A stretch of DNA of 64,000 bases from Hyparrhenia diplandra (taxonomy: Eukaryota > Streptophyta > Magnoliopsida > Poales > Poaceae): positions 186,001 to 250,000 of the forward strand of contig JADLZK010006507.1 in assembly GCA_015847255.1 (NCBI GenBank), written 5' to 3'. Under the pieces are notes generated by a model that saw only the letters and a program-made list of their open reading frames with translations, searched no databases and was not told the origin of the DNA. The stretch's first letter is position 1; each line of letters opens with the position of its first letter. Shown here piece after piece: positions 22,826-34,735 of this stretch. Made by a program: the position numbers and the translations under genes.

Positions 22826-23328
22826 GGCTCCTTCGAATCTACTTGATCCACCCGGAGGTGGTGTTGCCCATGTATCGATTGCTTCCGGGGTAGTAGGAGA
22901 GGTACTACCACCCTTTGCTTGGAGATGGAGTTGCGGAACAGGAGAGCCAGCCCCAAACCCGTCGCTGAACCGACCGAATCGGTTTGTGTCGCTTTGTTGT
23001 CGGATCGTCAACGTAACTTGTTCTTCATCAGTATCATCGGGATAGGTAAACGTAGGCATTATATTTTCTTCCATCTTGGCTCCTTTCGAGATCTACCTGA
23101 TCCACCGGAGGTGGTGTTGCCCATGTATCGATTGCTTCACGGGGTAGTAGGAGAGGTACTACCACCACTGCTTGGAGATGGAGTTGCCAGAACAGGAGAG
23201 CCAGCCCCAAACCCGTCGCCTGAACTGACTGAATCAGCTATGTCGCCTGTTGTCGGATCGTCAACAGTAACTTGTTCTTCATCAGTATCATCGGGATAGG
23301 TAAACGTAGGCATGATATTTTCTTCCAT
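22826..23328 (-). repeat. tandem duplication of 252 bp inside Copia 1
   Basis: 22826-23077 and 23078-23328 repeat one segment of the integrase-RT linker, including the minus-strand peptide MEENIMPTFTYPDDTDEEQ twice. Copies differ by small indels, so the duplication is not new. Confidence 0.9.
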
Positions 23329-23351
23329 GCGGCCCACGGTTTACGTTCCTT

Positions 23352-24345
23352 TCACCCCCAACTCCAGCTCTTCTTTTCATCAAAGATCACGTCCCTGGAT
23401 ATTATCATCTTTCTATTTGCTGGATCATAAATCCGATAAGCTTTAGTTCCTCGCTCATAGCCAAAGAACAAACCAGGAACCGACTCGTCGAACTTCGTCG
23501 TCACTCGGGACCAACCTTCTTGGCATAGCACACACATCCAAACGTCCGAAGATGCCGGACATCTGGCTTTTTGCCAAACCATGCTTCAAACGGAGTTATT
23601 CCATTCAAGCTCTTCGTGGGTGAGCGATTCAGCAAATATCTTGCAGATTTAACGCCTCTCCCCAAAACCTGCCTGGCACCTGCATGCTCTTCAGTAGACA
23701 TCGAGCCATCTCGACCACCGACTGATTACACCGCTCAACTACCCTGTTCTGTTGTGGAGTGAACGGTGCTGTTGTGTTTCTCTTGATGCCAAGCTCGTTG
23801 CAGAAACTGTAAAAACACCGAAATGAACTCCCCTCCTCCGTCGAGTCCTGAATGCCTTCAACTGTCGCCCACTTTCGAGTCTCGGCCTGCAGTCTTGATT
23901 CTCTTGAAACACTTTCGAATGCGATCCTTCGTGCTTAAAACTCCAACCACATATAACGGCTGAAGTCATCGACAATCAACAGGAAATACTGTCTCCCACC
24001 AGGTGTGGCCGGCGTGATTGGGCCACACAGATCTCCATGGACCAGCTCCAGTCCAGCTTCTGCACGATATGTCGAGGCACGTGGGAACGGGGTGCGGTGA
24101 TGTTTGCCAAGTGCACAACCATCGCATACCTGCTCTCCACGATGAATCAGTGGAATCCCCTCCACCATCTTCTTCACGCCTAGATCCCGCAGTGATCTAA
24201 AATTTAGGTGACCGTAGCGAGCATGCCACAGCCATGACTCCTCGTCCATCCTCGACAACAGGCAGACAGGTACAGTAACATTGAGCTTTAATGTGTAGAG
24301 GCGATCCTTGCTCTCGGCTCTCACCGAACACTCTCGACACACCAT
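23352..24345 (-). pseudogene. Copia 1 integrase, frameshifted
   Basis: The 24345-23935 frame has HARYGHLNFRSL and CDGCALGKHHRTPFPR (HHCC zinc finger), then GLELVHGDLCGPI and FLLIVDDFSRYMWLEF (catalytic core). A middle part near 23975-23739 is scrambled. RSPTKSLNGITPFEAWFGKK follows in 23701-23501, and PGLFFGYERGTKAYRIYDP in 23582-23352. At least three frames are used. Confidence 0.85.
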
Positions 24346-24669
24346 TAGATCGCTCGAACACGGTCATCACGCCATGATCAATCTCAACTCTACAGGCTTC
24401 TTTCCAAGCCCGGCCGAGGACCGACTATATTGCAACGGAGAGGGAATGTAATATACCTTGGTGAGTACACGGTGAACTTGATTCTTGCCGGCGATCGTCC
24501 ACGGCCACCGACCCCGCAGATGTCCACCTTTGAACCATCTCCAAATCTCACCGCCCCTTCACTATTTCATCAAGAGAAGCCAGCGAGTCCCGACAACCCG
24601 TCATATGATTTGTGGCTCCGGTGTCGAGCACCCAGCTCAGCTTCATACTCGACGGAAAACACCCGTCGA

Positions 24670-25677
24670 TTACGAAACACGCCACCTGCACTGCTCCGTG
24701 GTGCGAACCACATTAGAGACGCGACCCACCAATAGTGCTCCGTTCTCCCCATCCGCATTGGCATGGTGAGCTACCTCCTGCCTCTCTCTGTTTTTCTTGC
24801 ACTCGAAGCCAAAGTGGCCATAGATGCCACACCGGCGGCATGTGCCCTTGCGCCTCGGTGTACCCATGGATGTAAGTCCATTGTCTCGACCATCACGAGA
24901 GTCACCACCGACATCCTTGCCGCGTGGTTTCCAGTGCTTCTCCTTCTTGAATTGTTGCCCGTCTTCCTTCTTCGTGGTGGATGATCCGGACAACATGCGG
25001 CTCTTATTATTGGCCGCCCATTCTTCTTCAGTCAAGAGGAGTTTCCCGGCCTTCTCCGTGACTTGTTCCACCGTTGGCTCCATCCTTTCCTCGGCGCCCT
25101 CGGATGGCGATTAGATCTTCAATGGTCAATTTTTTTCGGATCTTTGAACATCTCGATGCTCACGACTACCTGCCCATACTTAGGTGGCACGACACGGAGG
25201 AACTTCTTCACGATATGTTCATCCGTGGACGCTCTCTTCCCCTAGTCCACGAAGATCGGTAACAAGCTTGGTGATCGATGGCAAAGTCCTCGATGGTTTC
25301 TTTGATTTGAACGCGATTGACTCAAACTCAGCCAAAAGCTTCGTGCGTTCACCTCCTTGACCCGATCTGCCCGAGGCGCATTGTCTTGATTGCTTCCCAA
25401 GCTTCGTCGCTGTTTTCTTGTTAAGCAACTTGGCCGAGTGCATCTCTGCGGTACACCCCACAACATAGCGCCAAGCGCCAAGACGATCCTTGCGCCTCTC
25501 GCTCTTTTCTCCTTTCTCGATGGCCTCCCAGAGGTTCAAGCCCTCTAGATTGCACTGGTTATAAGAGGCCCAACCTTGGTAATTGGCCCGGGTCAACATC
25601 GGCCATGTTAGATTCCCGGCCGCTTGGTTGAAAAACCTTTCCGTCGCGTCCTTGTCTACGTCGCCCATGGTGACCAC
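24670..25677 (-). pseudogene. Copia 1 gag with zinc knuckle, frameshifted
   Basis: Nucleocapsid precursor. The start region has NLTWPMLTRANYQGWASYN; the middle ends KLVTDLRGLGEESV (25240); the second segment from 25083 carries KAGKLLLTEEEWAANNK and a CX2CX4HX4C knuckle, CRRCGIYGHFGFEC. Frame changes occur near 25240-25083 and inside the first segment. The protease remnant (DTGATNHMT type) lies just downstream near 24610, out of frame. Confidence 0.85.
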
Positions 25678-25768
25678 AAACTTGTTACGGACTCCTTCTT
25701 CTTCGGCGAGATGAACGGTCTTGCTCTGTCTCTTCTACAACCTCTCACCGCCACCCGAACAGCGTCTC

Positions 25769-25784
25769 CCTCGGCTCGATACCA
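25769..25784 (-). other. primer binding site of Copia 1
   Basis: Minus-strand TGGTATCGAGCCGAGG, 2 bp from the LTR, of the initiator-methionine tRNA type (TGGTATC...). Confidence 0.75.
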
Positions 25785-25786
25785 CT

Positions 25787-26200
25787 TGTTGGAACGAGAA
25801 CGTCGAGATCACGCTGAACGCATCTTTGGAGCGTCGGCGACGAGCGGCGTCGTGGTGACCACGAACCCGGCGTAGATAGATGTAAACCGGAAGATGAACA
25901 ATGCACAAGAGAACAACGATATGTTGCTGCAAATCTCGCAGCCTTCAACGACCTCCACGACTCTTTATTTATAGCCTTTGATCATTACAAGACTCCCACG
26001 CCCACGACGAGTTGGTGCGCGACGCCGTTACACCGCGGGGCGCCGCGCTCATGCGCCGGACCGCGACATGGCGCGTTCAACCATCCGGACTCGGGTAGAT
26101 TACTATCGGGCATGTCACCAATCGTATCTCCCTCTAACTAACTCCAAACGCTAACTGGATGAAAGATTACAAGACTCTTAGTGCAACAAATTGGCTAACA
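25787..26200 (-). repeat. 5' LTR of Copia 1
   Basis: 414 bp, the same length as its partner; followed directly by the CTGTT target duplication. Confidence 0.93.
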
Positions 26201-26250
26201 CTGTTCCATCTCACCAAAACCCTCAAACGGAACACATTATTAGAGAATGC

Positions 26251-26405
26251 ATTGAGAAGCATCCTCAACCACTGTAGAACAATAGACAAACTTATTTACC
26301 CAAAATGGTCTTACAACTAAAATTATTATTTTGCATAGGAATTGAGAAGCATCCTCAACCACTGTAGACCATTAGACAAACTTATGTACCTAAAATGGTC
26401 TTATA
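26251..26405. repeat. tandem duplication (period 90 bp) in the unit 6 promoter
   Basis: ATTGAGAAGCATCCTCAACC begins at 26251 and again at 26341; both copies continue through ATAGACAAACTTAT and AAAATGGTCTTA. Confidence 0.8.
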
Positions 26406-26600
26406 AACGGTCCATAATTTTTTTTCTAAACAACCCAAAAGTAGCTGGGGGCAGAAGCAAGTGGGCTTATAATTGGGCCCAATATATTAGGCCCAACGAA
26501 CCTCCTATAATTCCTTACTACTTACATTACGTGCTTTCCATGAAGGGTCCACATTACACCGCAAAATTGTCTCACAAAATAAGCATAAATGAGCTGTGTA

Positions 26601-26637
26601 CCAATCAATAAAACCCATATCAACGCTGCTATAAATA
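26601..26637 (+). promoter_or_regulatory. CCAAT-TATA core promoter, unit 6
   Basis: CCAAT at 26601, TATAAATA at 26630, 29 bp apart. Further upstream (about 26466-26500) is ATTGGGCCCAATATATTAGG, as in unit 2. Confidence 0.65.
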
Positions 26638-26796
26638 CGGCACCACACACGTCCATGAACAGTACTATCTCTGAATTACAAGCAACACACGGCCTTGATA
26701 GCGCCTCTGCTCCTTGTGGTGAATATATATTAGTGTTAGCTAGCATGAACAAATATGAGACAGACAGAACAAGAAAAGACAAAAAAAAAAGAGGCG

Positions 26797-26818
26797 TGGG
26801 AATTTGAGGCACCAGGAA
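26797..26818 (+). promoter_or_regulatory. miR2118-like target site, unit 6
   Basis: GGAATTTGAGGCACCAGGAA core (main type, identical in units 6, 7, 10 and 16); 18 of 22 bases pair with the remembered miR2118 consensus. Confidence 0.7.
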
Positions 26819-27379
26819 AGAGGCATACGCTGGAATATTGGCAGCTGCTGCAAGATTAGATCCAATGATTTAACAATGCCCTGGCCACCGATAAGTCTCC
26901 GAGGACGACAGCCGGCAATTCAAAGAAACTGGGGTTAGGAATGGTTATCCAGCCGGCGACATATGGCCGCTGGCTGGCCAATCCGGCCACTGGAGGGTGT
27001 GGACACTGCTGTTGCGACGTGAGATATATAGATCTCGATGGTGGCAGCAGCCAGCGAGTGCAGGCATTAGCTAGTTCTGCTGCGCAAACTAGTTCACTGG
27101 CCAGGTCATACTAGCCGAGTTCGGTCAGTGCGTATGGTTGGATCTCACTCTCACGGTCAGGCTGATGTGTGCAGTTCGATCTCTGGTTCTGACACATACA
27201 TCGACGTCCATATAGTGCGCACGGTTCTTGTCTGTCAATTTGTTTTTAATTTTCGAAAAAAAACAATTTTAGCAGCTTTGCTCATACTGCTTCATGCTTG
27301 AAACTGTGATGATATTTCTGAATTAGCAACAGAACACAAAAGCAATCAAAAACAATGCCGTTAGCTGGTAACGCCTAGT

Positions 27380-28925
27380 TTTTTTCGAAAAGCGTACCAT
27401 TGGCATGTATTTTCATTAAGAGAAGTAGGAAGTTTACAAATGATTCGCAAGTAATACATAGATTACTCACGAAACACACACACAAACAAAACAGCAAGAA
27501 AAAAGTGGGGAGGGGTGGGGCGAACCCTCCATCTAACAACCCCAAAAGTTGATCCTATTTCAGCGGACTCAACACCCGGGTAGCTAGCGGTGTATGCGGA
27601 GCGAACGGCGATAACAGCGGCAAAGCATCCGCTAGAACAAAGACGACAAAACATCCGTCCAGACCAAACTCGGCAGCATTGCATCTGCGAAAAAGACAAC
27701 AGCAGCAAAGCATCCGCCAGACGAACCTCGGCAGCGCCCCGCGGAAGACAAACCGCGACCTCGACCTCGGTGGCGCGTGCACACGGAAAAGTAGGCTCGA
27801 AATGACCGTGACCTCGGTAGCACGCACAAGCTCGTAGAAGATACCGGCAGCAAAGCATCCGCCCAAATGACGAAGAGCACCTCGGCGGCAAAGCGTCCGC
27901 CCGAAAAGCGACAACGACTGGAGCTACATGTACGGTAATTAGACACACCGGGTGAGAAGGAAAATGAAGCGCGTAAGGATCAACATGACGACCATACCGA
28001 CCAAAGGGTGAGAGTGCTGCCGCAGAGATTGCAGGAGTGCTCAAGCATCGCCTTCAGGAAGGAGATCGACATCCGCGAATGCCGACAACGCAAAAGAGAG
28101 CACTAGAGGTCCTTCGACCCCGACTGCGGGGCGACCCCCCACCACGACGAGCCGTAGGGAACCCAACTTGCATCGCTCCCACCGGTGTGGTAGTCCGGCA
28201 TGCCTGGAGCGTCACCACGGTCGCAGTCGCACGCCCGCACCACGTCGGCCCCACCACCATGGCGGCGCTGTCACCGTAACAAAGACGGCAGAAGGGTCAT
28301 GCCCGCGACATCGGCGCGCGCCCATTTGGAAGTGGAAGAACGACAACGCCTCGGGGAGGTGCATGGCGTTCGAAGCGTCACCGTCGTCTTCCGGCGAGGC
28401 TGGGCTGAGCTTTCGCCCAATCCACTAAGACAAGTCGGCGCCACGCCTGCCCCGTACCAGGCGACCAAGAAGGAACCAGCAGCGGCGCGGTGTCGTGCAC
28501 GAGCACACGAGGCCCCGCACGGCATCCTGCGCCCCACCAGACGTCAACGGAGCAGAGGCTAGCAGTGGTTGACCTGCCGGCACCAGAGACTAGGCCCGAT
28601 GCGCCTGCACCCGGCCCGGCGGCGAGGATCCGCGGCCCGAGGGAGAGGCATCACCGGGCGTACCGCTCGAACACGCAGATCCAGCAATCGCCGGGGCAGG
28701 GCAGCCATCCTGCTCGGCGTGGGGCCGCCGAAGCTGGGCGGCGTTGGCATGGCAGACGGCGCCCGGCAGGAGCGGGACGCCCGAGGCCCAGGCCGTACTC
28801 GCGGCGTCTAGGAACGCGCGATAGCAGCACTCCTTGACCGTCCATGTACGGCACGAAGACCTCGGAGACGAAGCCACGGTACAGCTCCGCCCGCGTGCCG
28901 GCGTCGGAGTCGTGGGGAGGGGGTT
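27380..28925. other. GC-rich insertion of unknown class
   Basis: Begins with a T-run (GTTTTTTTCGAAAAGC) like the reversed tail of a retroposon and holds repeats of the motif GGCAGCAAAGCATCCGCC around 27620-27900. Overlapping ORFs occur in all frames but no recognised domain. A minus-strand retroposon is likely, but no target duplication was found. Confidence 0.4.
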
Positions 28926-29317
28926 AAGAAGCACAAATTGTCACAAGAACGACAAAGACCTATTATATTATGTTATCTAAAAAGGTGGCCTATCTACCAA
29001 CATTCATATGTGCAGAGATAGTAAATATCCAACAAGAAACAGTAGGCTGCAGAGGATTATCTCAATCATTAAATGAGCTAACGGGCCAAACATATTGAGA
29101 TGCACGTTGTATGACCTGTTAGGATATGGTTACTAGTGCAAGCAAACGCAACAGGAATTACAAAACAAATATTCCCAATCATAAAAACTGACCCCCAATG
29201 ACAAAGAAGCTACCATGAAAAGGTTCAGACAACTTCAACAAGGATTGCTATATGAACTGATTGTTGCAAGCAGTAAGATACCCAGCAGGATTGCTTCGGA
29301 TACTTTTTCAACAAGGA

Positions 29318-29414
29318 TAAGTTGCTATATGATCCAGTTTTTTGCAATTGCTTCGGATGCTTTTGTTTGTGGTAATAAATTTCAGTAGAGTCCTCTTCAG
29401 CCTCTCATGTTCCT
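29318..29414 (+). mobile_element. truncated LINE 3' end
   Basis: TTGCTTCGGATGCTTTTG...GGTAATAAATTTCAGTAGAG, then an A-tail; same tail as 62450-62549. Confidence 0.5.
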
Positions 29415-29496
29415 TCCAAAAAAAAAAAAAAGCAACTGATAAATACAAGCAATACGAGAGAAATATGGGATCGGTGCTTGAGCTATAGAAGGCAAT

Positions 29497-29610
29497 CTTT
29501 TTAATCTTTTTTGTTTCCTTTTACGTTTCCTGAGTTGTACTGGTGGAACTCTTTGTTTTAATTCAATAAAAATTCCAGTAGGGGTGCAAGCCGCTCCAGT
29601 TTTCATAAAA
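29497..29610 (+). mobile_element. truncated LINE 3' end
   Basis: TTTTAATTCAATAAAAATTC, CAGTAGGGGTGCAAGCC, then an A-tail; same tail as 18645-18757. Confidence 0.55.
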
Positions 29611-31205
29611 AAATGGTTGTCATCAAAGCAAGCTAAAAGCCTCCTTGACTTGGCATCGACAAAGATCAGAGCAAGCACAAGGTAGAACTGAAGAAAAATA
29701 AATAGGAAAACATAACAAGTTTGAGCTAAGGAATATATTGTCTATGATAGCTATATAGACATTGTGATGGACCAATACGATAAAAAAAACATTTCAAATA
29801 CATTATTATAATACTCAAGGCTATAGATGGATTCATTAAATAGTAGGCACAGAGTATTTACCTACCCACCTAGCGCCGCCACCTCACCTCTCTCCCCCTA
29901 CCCCACCTCACACTTGCGACCGGAGCAAGTCGCCGGTAGGGCCGTGCGGCTCGCCGGGATGGCGGCGGCAGGCCCCTCCTCCCGTTTTAGGTGGCGTCCT
30001 GGCACGGTGATGTGGCGGGTCGACGGTGTGACCTCATCTATCGGGCTGCGTGGGGCTCAGCAGGGATGTATGTCCACGGCTGCAGCGACGCTGGCCGGGC
30101 CTCGGGCTATCGTAGGGGCTGGCGGTGGTGAGATCTCTTCCTCCCAATCGTCCTCATCCTCCTGGTGTGCAGCATCGCTGGCGTCGGCCTAGGCATCAGA
30201 GCCTGGGCGGCCGGATCCGTGGCTGCAATGGTGGAGGCGACAATGCTGGTTGGGTTTGAGGGGCGGTGGAGCTTCTCCCCCTCGCCTCCTTCCTCGTTGG
30301 CGGCATTGTGCCGTCCTAGACCTCCCAGTAGCGGTTTCGTGGTCGGTGGCCGGATTGAGCCATGGTGGTTGCACTGGGATCAGAGTTGCCCTATAAGGGA
30401 GGCACGCCGACCGGTGGTGGCTGTGATGGCAAACTCGGAGATCTTGTAGATGCCGGGGGTGCGGGGGGCAGCAGCTAGTCTTCTCATTCACATGCCTCCT
30501 CCCTCAGCGCAAATACGATCAGCAAGACGGTCGACCCCGGCGGCTGGATGAGTGGACAGGTCGTGGCCATCTTTCAGGGTGAAAACCTAGACCTTTTGGG
30601 TTGGCGATGGTGGTGCTGGGGTGGCTTCGTGTTTCTCCATGGAGGCGTCGGTTTGGAAGCTCGTGCTCGGTCGGTCTACTTGCAGCATCATGGCGTGGAA
30701 GCGGATGGCCCAGTTGAGCTTGCAAGATTGCAAGTTTGTGGTTTCAATGACGAAGGAAGGCGGTTAGGAGGAGGGAATTGGCGTGGTGATTCGAGGGCCT
30801 TGCATGCTCGCTTTGAAAAGGCGTGGATCGGTAGGATGGTATGCCAGTTGAGTCCACGAAGTGGTAAGGAGGCTCATGTGTGAGGCGCCCACGAAGTTGG
30901 CAAGGATCAAGCCTGTGTGGGAGGCCATGGCTAGTAGATTAGAAGGTACCGAGATGACCTGTGTGGTATGGCGGGGGGATGGTCTTGCATTGTGGCGTCC
31001 ACTTGTGGCGTGAGGAGGCGTTCTGACGGACAACTGGAGGACATGCGTGACACTTTTCTTTGTTGAGGCAATTAGGTCCGAGAGCTTCGGTGTGCATGCA
31101 TTGTGTTTGTGTTTTCGTGGATCGTTGTAATAACGAAAGGCCATATGCATTGTTTGAGGAAACTGTGGAAAAGACAAACAGTAAGATGACCAACCTCCCA
31201 TATTT
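29611..31205. repeat. GC-rich dispersed module, copy 2 (longest)
   Basis: Homologous to 18758-20030. Includes GCGGCGGCAGGCCCCTCC (29961), TCCACGGCTGCAGCGACGC (30073) and ATAACGAAAGGCCATATGCA (31131). ORFs are not conserved between copies. Confidence 0.65.
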
Positions 31206-31221
31206 TCCTACAACATATATT

Positions 31222-32526
31222 TTTTTTTTCTTGAATACGCACGAGAGTGCATATCTTTGCATTAAGAAGAAATAGAGTATATGTACAAGAATGCCGATAA
31301 CCGGTGAACACACTGTAGGACTACATATTAAAAAATGACAACATCAGGAGAAATAAATCAAAATTCAAGGCTGAGCCAACGCTCGAAGTCCATTTGCTCC
31401 AGCTTCAATCCAGCGGTTGGCTTCTCGCCTGGATGATCCACATGAGGTCGTTCATCGGGGTCGAGGTCTCCCTGGAAGCACCTTGCATTGCGTTCCTTCC
31501 GGACTTCCCAAGATACTAGCGCCAAAAAGCGAGTCGAGCCCCGCACATTTGTCGCCGGTGAACAAGCCGCGTAGCCATCTACACCAACGAATCAAAGAAG
31601 TTGTAGGTGGCGGGCACTGCTTGCCGAACACCGAAAGAATGTAGAACCAAATTTCCTTGGTGAAAGGGCACTCGGACAGGATGTGATCAATGGTCTCCTA
31701 GCCTTGCTCACATAAGTAGCACCCCTCGCATGCCTCTAGCCCGTGCCTAAACCTGCGATCTCCTGTCCAATGACGTCGCTTAAAAGCCATCCAGAGGAAG
31801 ATTTTAATCTTTAGTGGAGCCCTTTCCATATAAGTTTGTGTCCCTGGAATGTCACTAATCCCGTGTGGAGCATATTGTACACTGATTTGGCTATGTACTG
31901 TCCATCAGGAGTCCAGCGCCATACAATTTTGTCTGGTTGCTCACTGAGCTGGAAGTCGAACAAAGTGTTCTAGAGAAAGAGGTATTCGATGATAGCATCT
32001 GCGGACATACCTCCAGATATGACTTGTCCACGCTCTGGCCGGGCCGGACCATCCTGCATGCAATTTAGATTGGCGCATGCGGTTGGGTACCGATTGGTGT
32101 AAGCAAAGGCGCGATGTCGACAACAGATTCTTCATTGATCCATCTATCTTCCCAAAAAAGCGTGTTCCGACCGTCTCCGACGATAGAAAAGGTCGACGCC
32201 TTGAAGAAAGCTAGAACCTCAGGTGCAGTTTTGATCGGAAGCTGACTCCAAGCACGGTTGTGATCAATCTTCTGAAGCCAAAGCCATTTGGTTTGGAGGG
32301 CGTACCCTTGTAGCTTGAGGTCACTAATGCCCAGACCTCCAAACTCAGTAGGCTTGCACACTGTTGGCCAAGAAACCATGCATTTTCCTTGCACAGAAGT
32401 ATCAGAGCCAGTCCAAAAGAATTTCCTACAAATGTTGTCGATTTCTTTCCTTGCCCATGCTGGTAGATTCTCTGCAATCATGGCATAGATGGGGACTGAT
32501 CGGAGTACAGATTTGATCCAAACGAA
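31222..32526 (-). mobile_element. 5'-truncated L1-type LINE
   Basis: Flanked by a 16-bp duplication with two mismatches (TCCTACAACATATATT at 31206-31221; TCCTACCACGTATATT at 32527-32542). The A-tail appears as a T-run at 31221-31229. The minus-strand sequence encodes the C-terminal part of a LINE reverse transcriptase. The insertion splits the upstream region of unit 7 from sequence like 20025-20045. Confidence 0.9.
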
Positions 32527-32535
32527 TCCTACCAC
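32065..32535 (-). pseudogene. LINE reverse transcriptase C-terminus (zf-RVT region)
   Basis: ARKEIDNICRKFFWTG, FGGLGISDLKLQGYALQTKW, and GDGRNTLFWEDRWI are typical of the zinc-binding region after plant LINE RT. A further C-terminal piece (ALVSWEVRKERNARCFQG) lies at 31546-31358 after frame breaks. Palm, endonuclease and ORF1 are missing because of 5' truncation. Confidence 0.85.
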
Positions 32536-32743
32536 GTATATTAGTTTCTTTCAATGAAGGGTCTGTATTTACACTGCAAAACTGTCTCCCAAAGTAGGCA
32601 TAAATGAGTTGTATACCAATCATCAAAACCCATCTTAATAAATATGGCACCACGCACCCATGAACAATACTATCCCTGAACAAAAATGAGAGAATGAGAC
32701 GGACAAAACAAGAAAAGAAAAGAAAATACAAAACCATGCGGCG

Positions 32744-32765
32744 TGGGAATTTGAGGCACCAGGAA
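32744..32765 (+). promoter_or_regulatory. miR2118-like target site, unit 7
   Basis: GGAATTTGAGGCACCAGGAA core, main type. Confidence 0.7.
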
Positions 32766-33075
32766 AGAGGCATACACTGATATTTACCCAGCTACTAGAT
32801 GAAGTGAGAATTACAGACAGCATTTCAGAGACAGTGGGGTTTAGAATGGTTCTCCAGCCGGCGCCATATGGCCGTTGGCCTGCCAATCCGGCAACTGTCG
32901 AGTGTGGAGACTATTGTTGCAATGTGAGAAACCACCAGGAGGTGGATGCAGCCAGCGGCTTCAGGCATTAGCTTGCTCTGCTGCTCAAACTAAGGCATTG
33001 GACAGGTCTAGTCTGTTGTGGTGGGCATCGAACGCAACCAGCAGGAGACTAGTAGAGTTTGGGGTCAGGTGTGTC

Positions 33076-33471
33076 TGTTAGAAGTAATTTGTTGCAAAAG
33101 AGTCCCATTGTATCTTCATTCTATGAGTCATAGCATCAGTCGTAGGTGGCTTGGACACGATCGTTGACATGCTCGATCGTAGACCATGGAGTCGGTCAGT
33201 TAGAGTCCACGCCGTGGCGCACGGCGCATGTGGCGCGGCGATCGCGGTGAAACGGTGCAGCGCACCTGTGCGGCACGGCGTGGGGACGGTGGGTCTTGTA
33301 AACCTATAAATATATGAATAAAGGGACCGATCTAGCTGCGTCGAGGCAGCGAACAATCTTCCTGTTTTTCGTGTTCATCTAATCTGTGCTTTACATCTCT
33401 CGGCGCCCGTCGTGATCACCGCGCCGCCGACGTGGTCGGCGTTCAGCGTTCGCCGCGTTCAGGTTCCAACA
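33076..33471 (+). repeat. 5' LTR of Copia 2
   Basis: 396 bp with a TATA box CTATAAATA near 33304-33312 and a likely transcript start downstream of it. Confidence 0.93.
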
Positions 33472-33473
33472 CG

Positions 33474-33490
33474 TGGTATCGGAGCCGAGG
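33474..33490 (+). other. primer binding site of Copia 2
   Basis: TGGTATCGGAGCCGAGG, 2 bp from the LTR, of initiator-methionine tRNA type; almost the same as in Copia 1. Confidence 0.75.
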
Positions 33491-33587
33491 AGGCGACGTT
33501 CGGTGATTAGGAGAAGGAGAGAAGGAAGCCTGGTGGTTTGGTCCGCCGGAACAAAGAAGAAGGAAGCAAGAACAGCACGCGGTCGCC

Positions 33588-34735
33588 ATGGGTGATGTCG
33601 ACAAGGAGAAGGACCAGATGGAGAGGGCGTTCAATCAGGCGCAAGGTAATCTGACCTGGCCGATGCTCACCCGAACCAATTATCAAGGATGGTCTTCCCA
33701 TGTCCAATGCAATCTGGAGGCCATGTTCCTCCGGGATGTGATCGAGGGAGACAAAAGCTGGAGACAAAGCGGAACGGCGTCGAGATCGGTTGGCGCTGGG
33801 GCGTTGCTCGGGAGTGCCACATGAGATGCACTCCATGCTTTGCTCAATAAGAAGACGGCGAAGGAAGCTTGGGAAGGCATCAAAACGATGCGTCTTGGTG
33901 CGGAGAGAGTCAAGGAAGTCAATGCCCAGAAGCTGCTGAGCGAGTTCGAACAGATCGCGTTCAAGTCCGGGGAGACGATCGACGACTTCGCAATCAGGAT
34001 TACCAAGCTCGTCACTGATCTGCGAGGTCTTGGTGAGGAGAGCGTGACCGATGCGCGGATGGTGAAGAAATTCCTTCGTGTCGTGCCATCACGGTATGCT
34101 CAGGTGGCGGTGGCCATTGAGATGGTTAAGGATCTTAAAACCCTAACCATTGAAGACCTCATCAGTCATCTTCGGGCGGCTGAGGAGAGGATGGAGCCAA
34201 CGGTGGAGCAGGTGACGGAGAAGGCAGGGAAGCTATTGCTCACGGAAGAAGAGTGGGCCGCGAGGAACAAGAATCGTGCCATGATGGATCAATCTGGCTC
34301 GCACGAAGATGAGTGGTGGCGGTGGAGCGCACCCACTAAAAAGAAAGATAAGTCCCGAAAGAAGGGGCCAATGGCGGCGGTGAAGGGCGTGGTCCCAAAC
34401 TCACGTCGATGGGCACACCAAGGCGCAGGGGAAAGTGCTTCAAGTGTAACATCTATGGGCACTTTGCTAGAGATTGCAAGCGTACAGGCAAGGAGGAATG
34501 GCAGGAGGCAGTCCACCATGCCAATGCAGATGGCGATCAAGGAGCTTTGCTCGTGGCGCAGGTGTGCAACGTGGTCCGTTCCGGTGAAACAGTGAATAAG
34601 CAGGTGTTCCTGAATCAGGCACGGGTGTTCCCCTCAAAGTATGACGAGGGAGCATGGGTGCTAGACACGGGAGCCACAAATCATATGACGGGGATGCCGG
34701 GGGGCATTGTCATCATTTGGATGAGTCGGTAAATG
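33588..34735 (+). pseudogene. Copia 2 gag and protease, frameshifted
   Basis: ATG at 33588 (MGDVDKEKDQMER), NLTWPMLTRTNYQGWSSH; a frame break near 33800; the long middle frame 33840-34300 includes EFEQIAFKSGETIDDFAIR and KAGKLLLTEEEWAARNKN. The zinc knuckle CFKCNIYGHFARDC (about 34437-34480) and the protease motif WVLDTGATNHMTG (about 34654-34692) are in another frame from 34409. The protease cleaves the polyprotein through its DTGA aspartate. Two or more frameshifts separate the parts. Confidence 0.88.

Larger units (their letters stand above)
20772..26200 (-). mobile_element. Ty1/Copia LTR retrotransposon, Copia 1
   Basis: Complete structure: two 414-bp LTRs (20772-21185, 25787-26200; TGTTGG...TAACA), primer site 25769-25784, polypurine tract 21188-21196, and the 5-bp target duplication CTGTT on both sides (20767-20771, 26201-26205). 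The domain order gag, protease, integrase, RT, RNase H on the minus strand is Copia-type. All domains carry frameshifts, so it is not autonomous. Its proteins closely resemble Copia 2, but the LTRs differ. Confidence 0.95.
26652..29462 (+). ncRNA. candidate 21-PHAS precursor, unit 6
   Basis: One of the best preserved copies. Site 26797-26818, phase start 26809. The leader holds AACAAGAAAAGACAAAAAA just before the site. The GAATGGTTATCCAGCCGGCG block is at 26939. The body is interrupted by a foreign GC-rich insertion at about 27380-28925, judged against 12600-12650 and 43920-43975, where GGTAACGCCCAATTATG is continuous. The homology ends near 29462, where a LINE tail and the GC-rich module begin. 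Confidence 0.65.

Noticed and set aside
27463..28934. Several overlapping ORFs of 60-190 codons on both strands
   Set aside because: GC-rich sequence keeps all frames open; no domain or codon signal singles one out.
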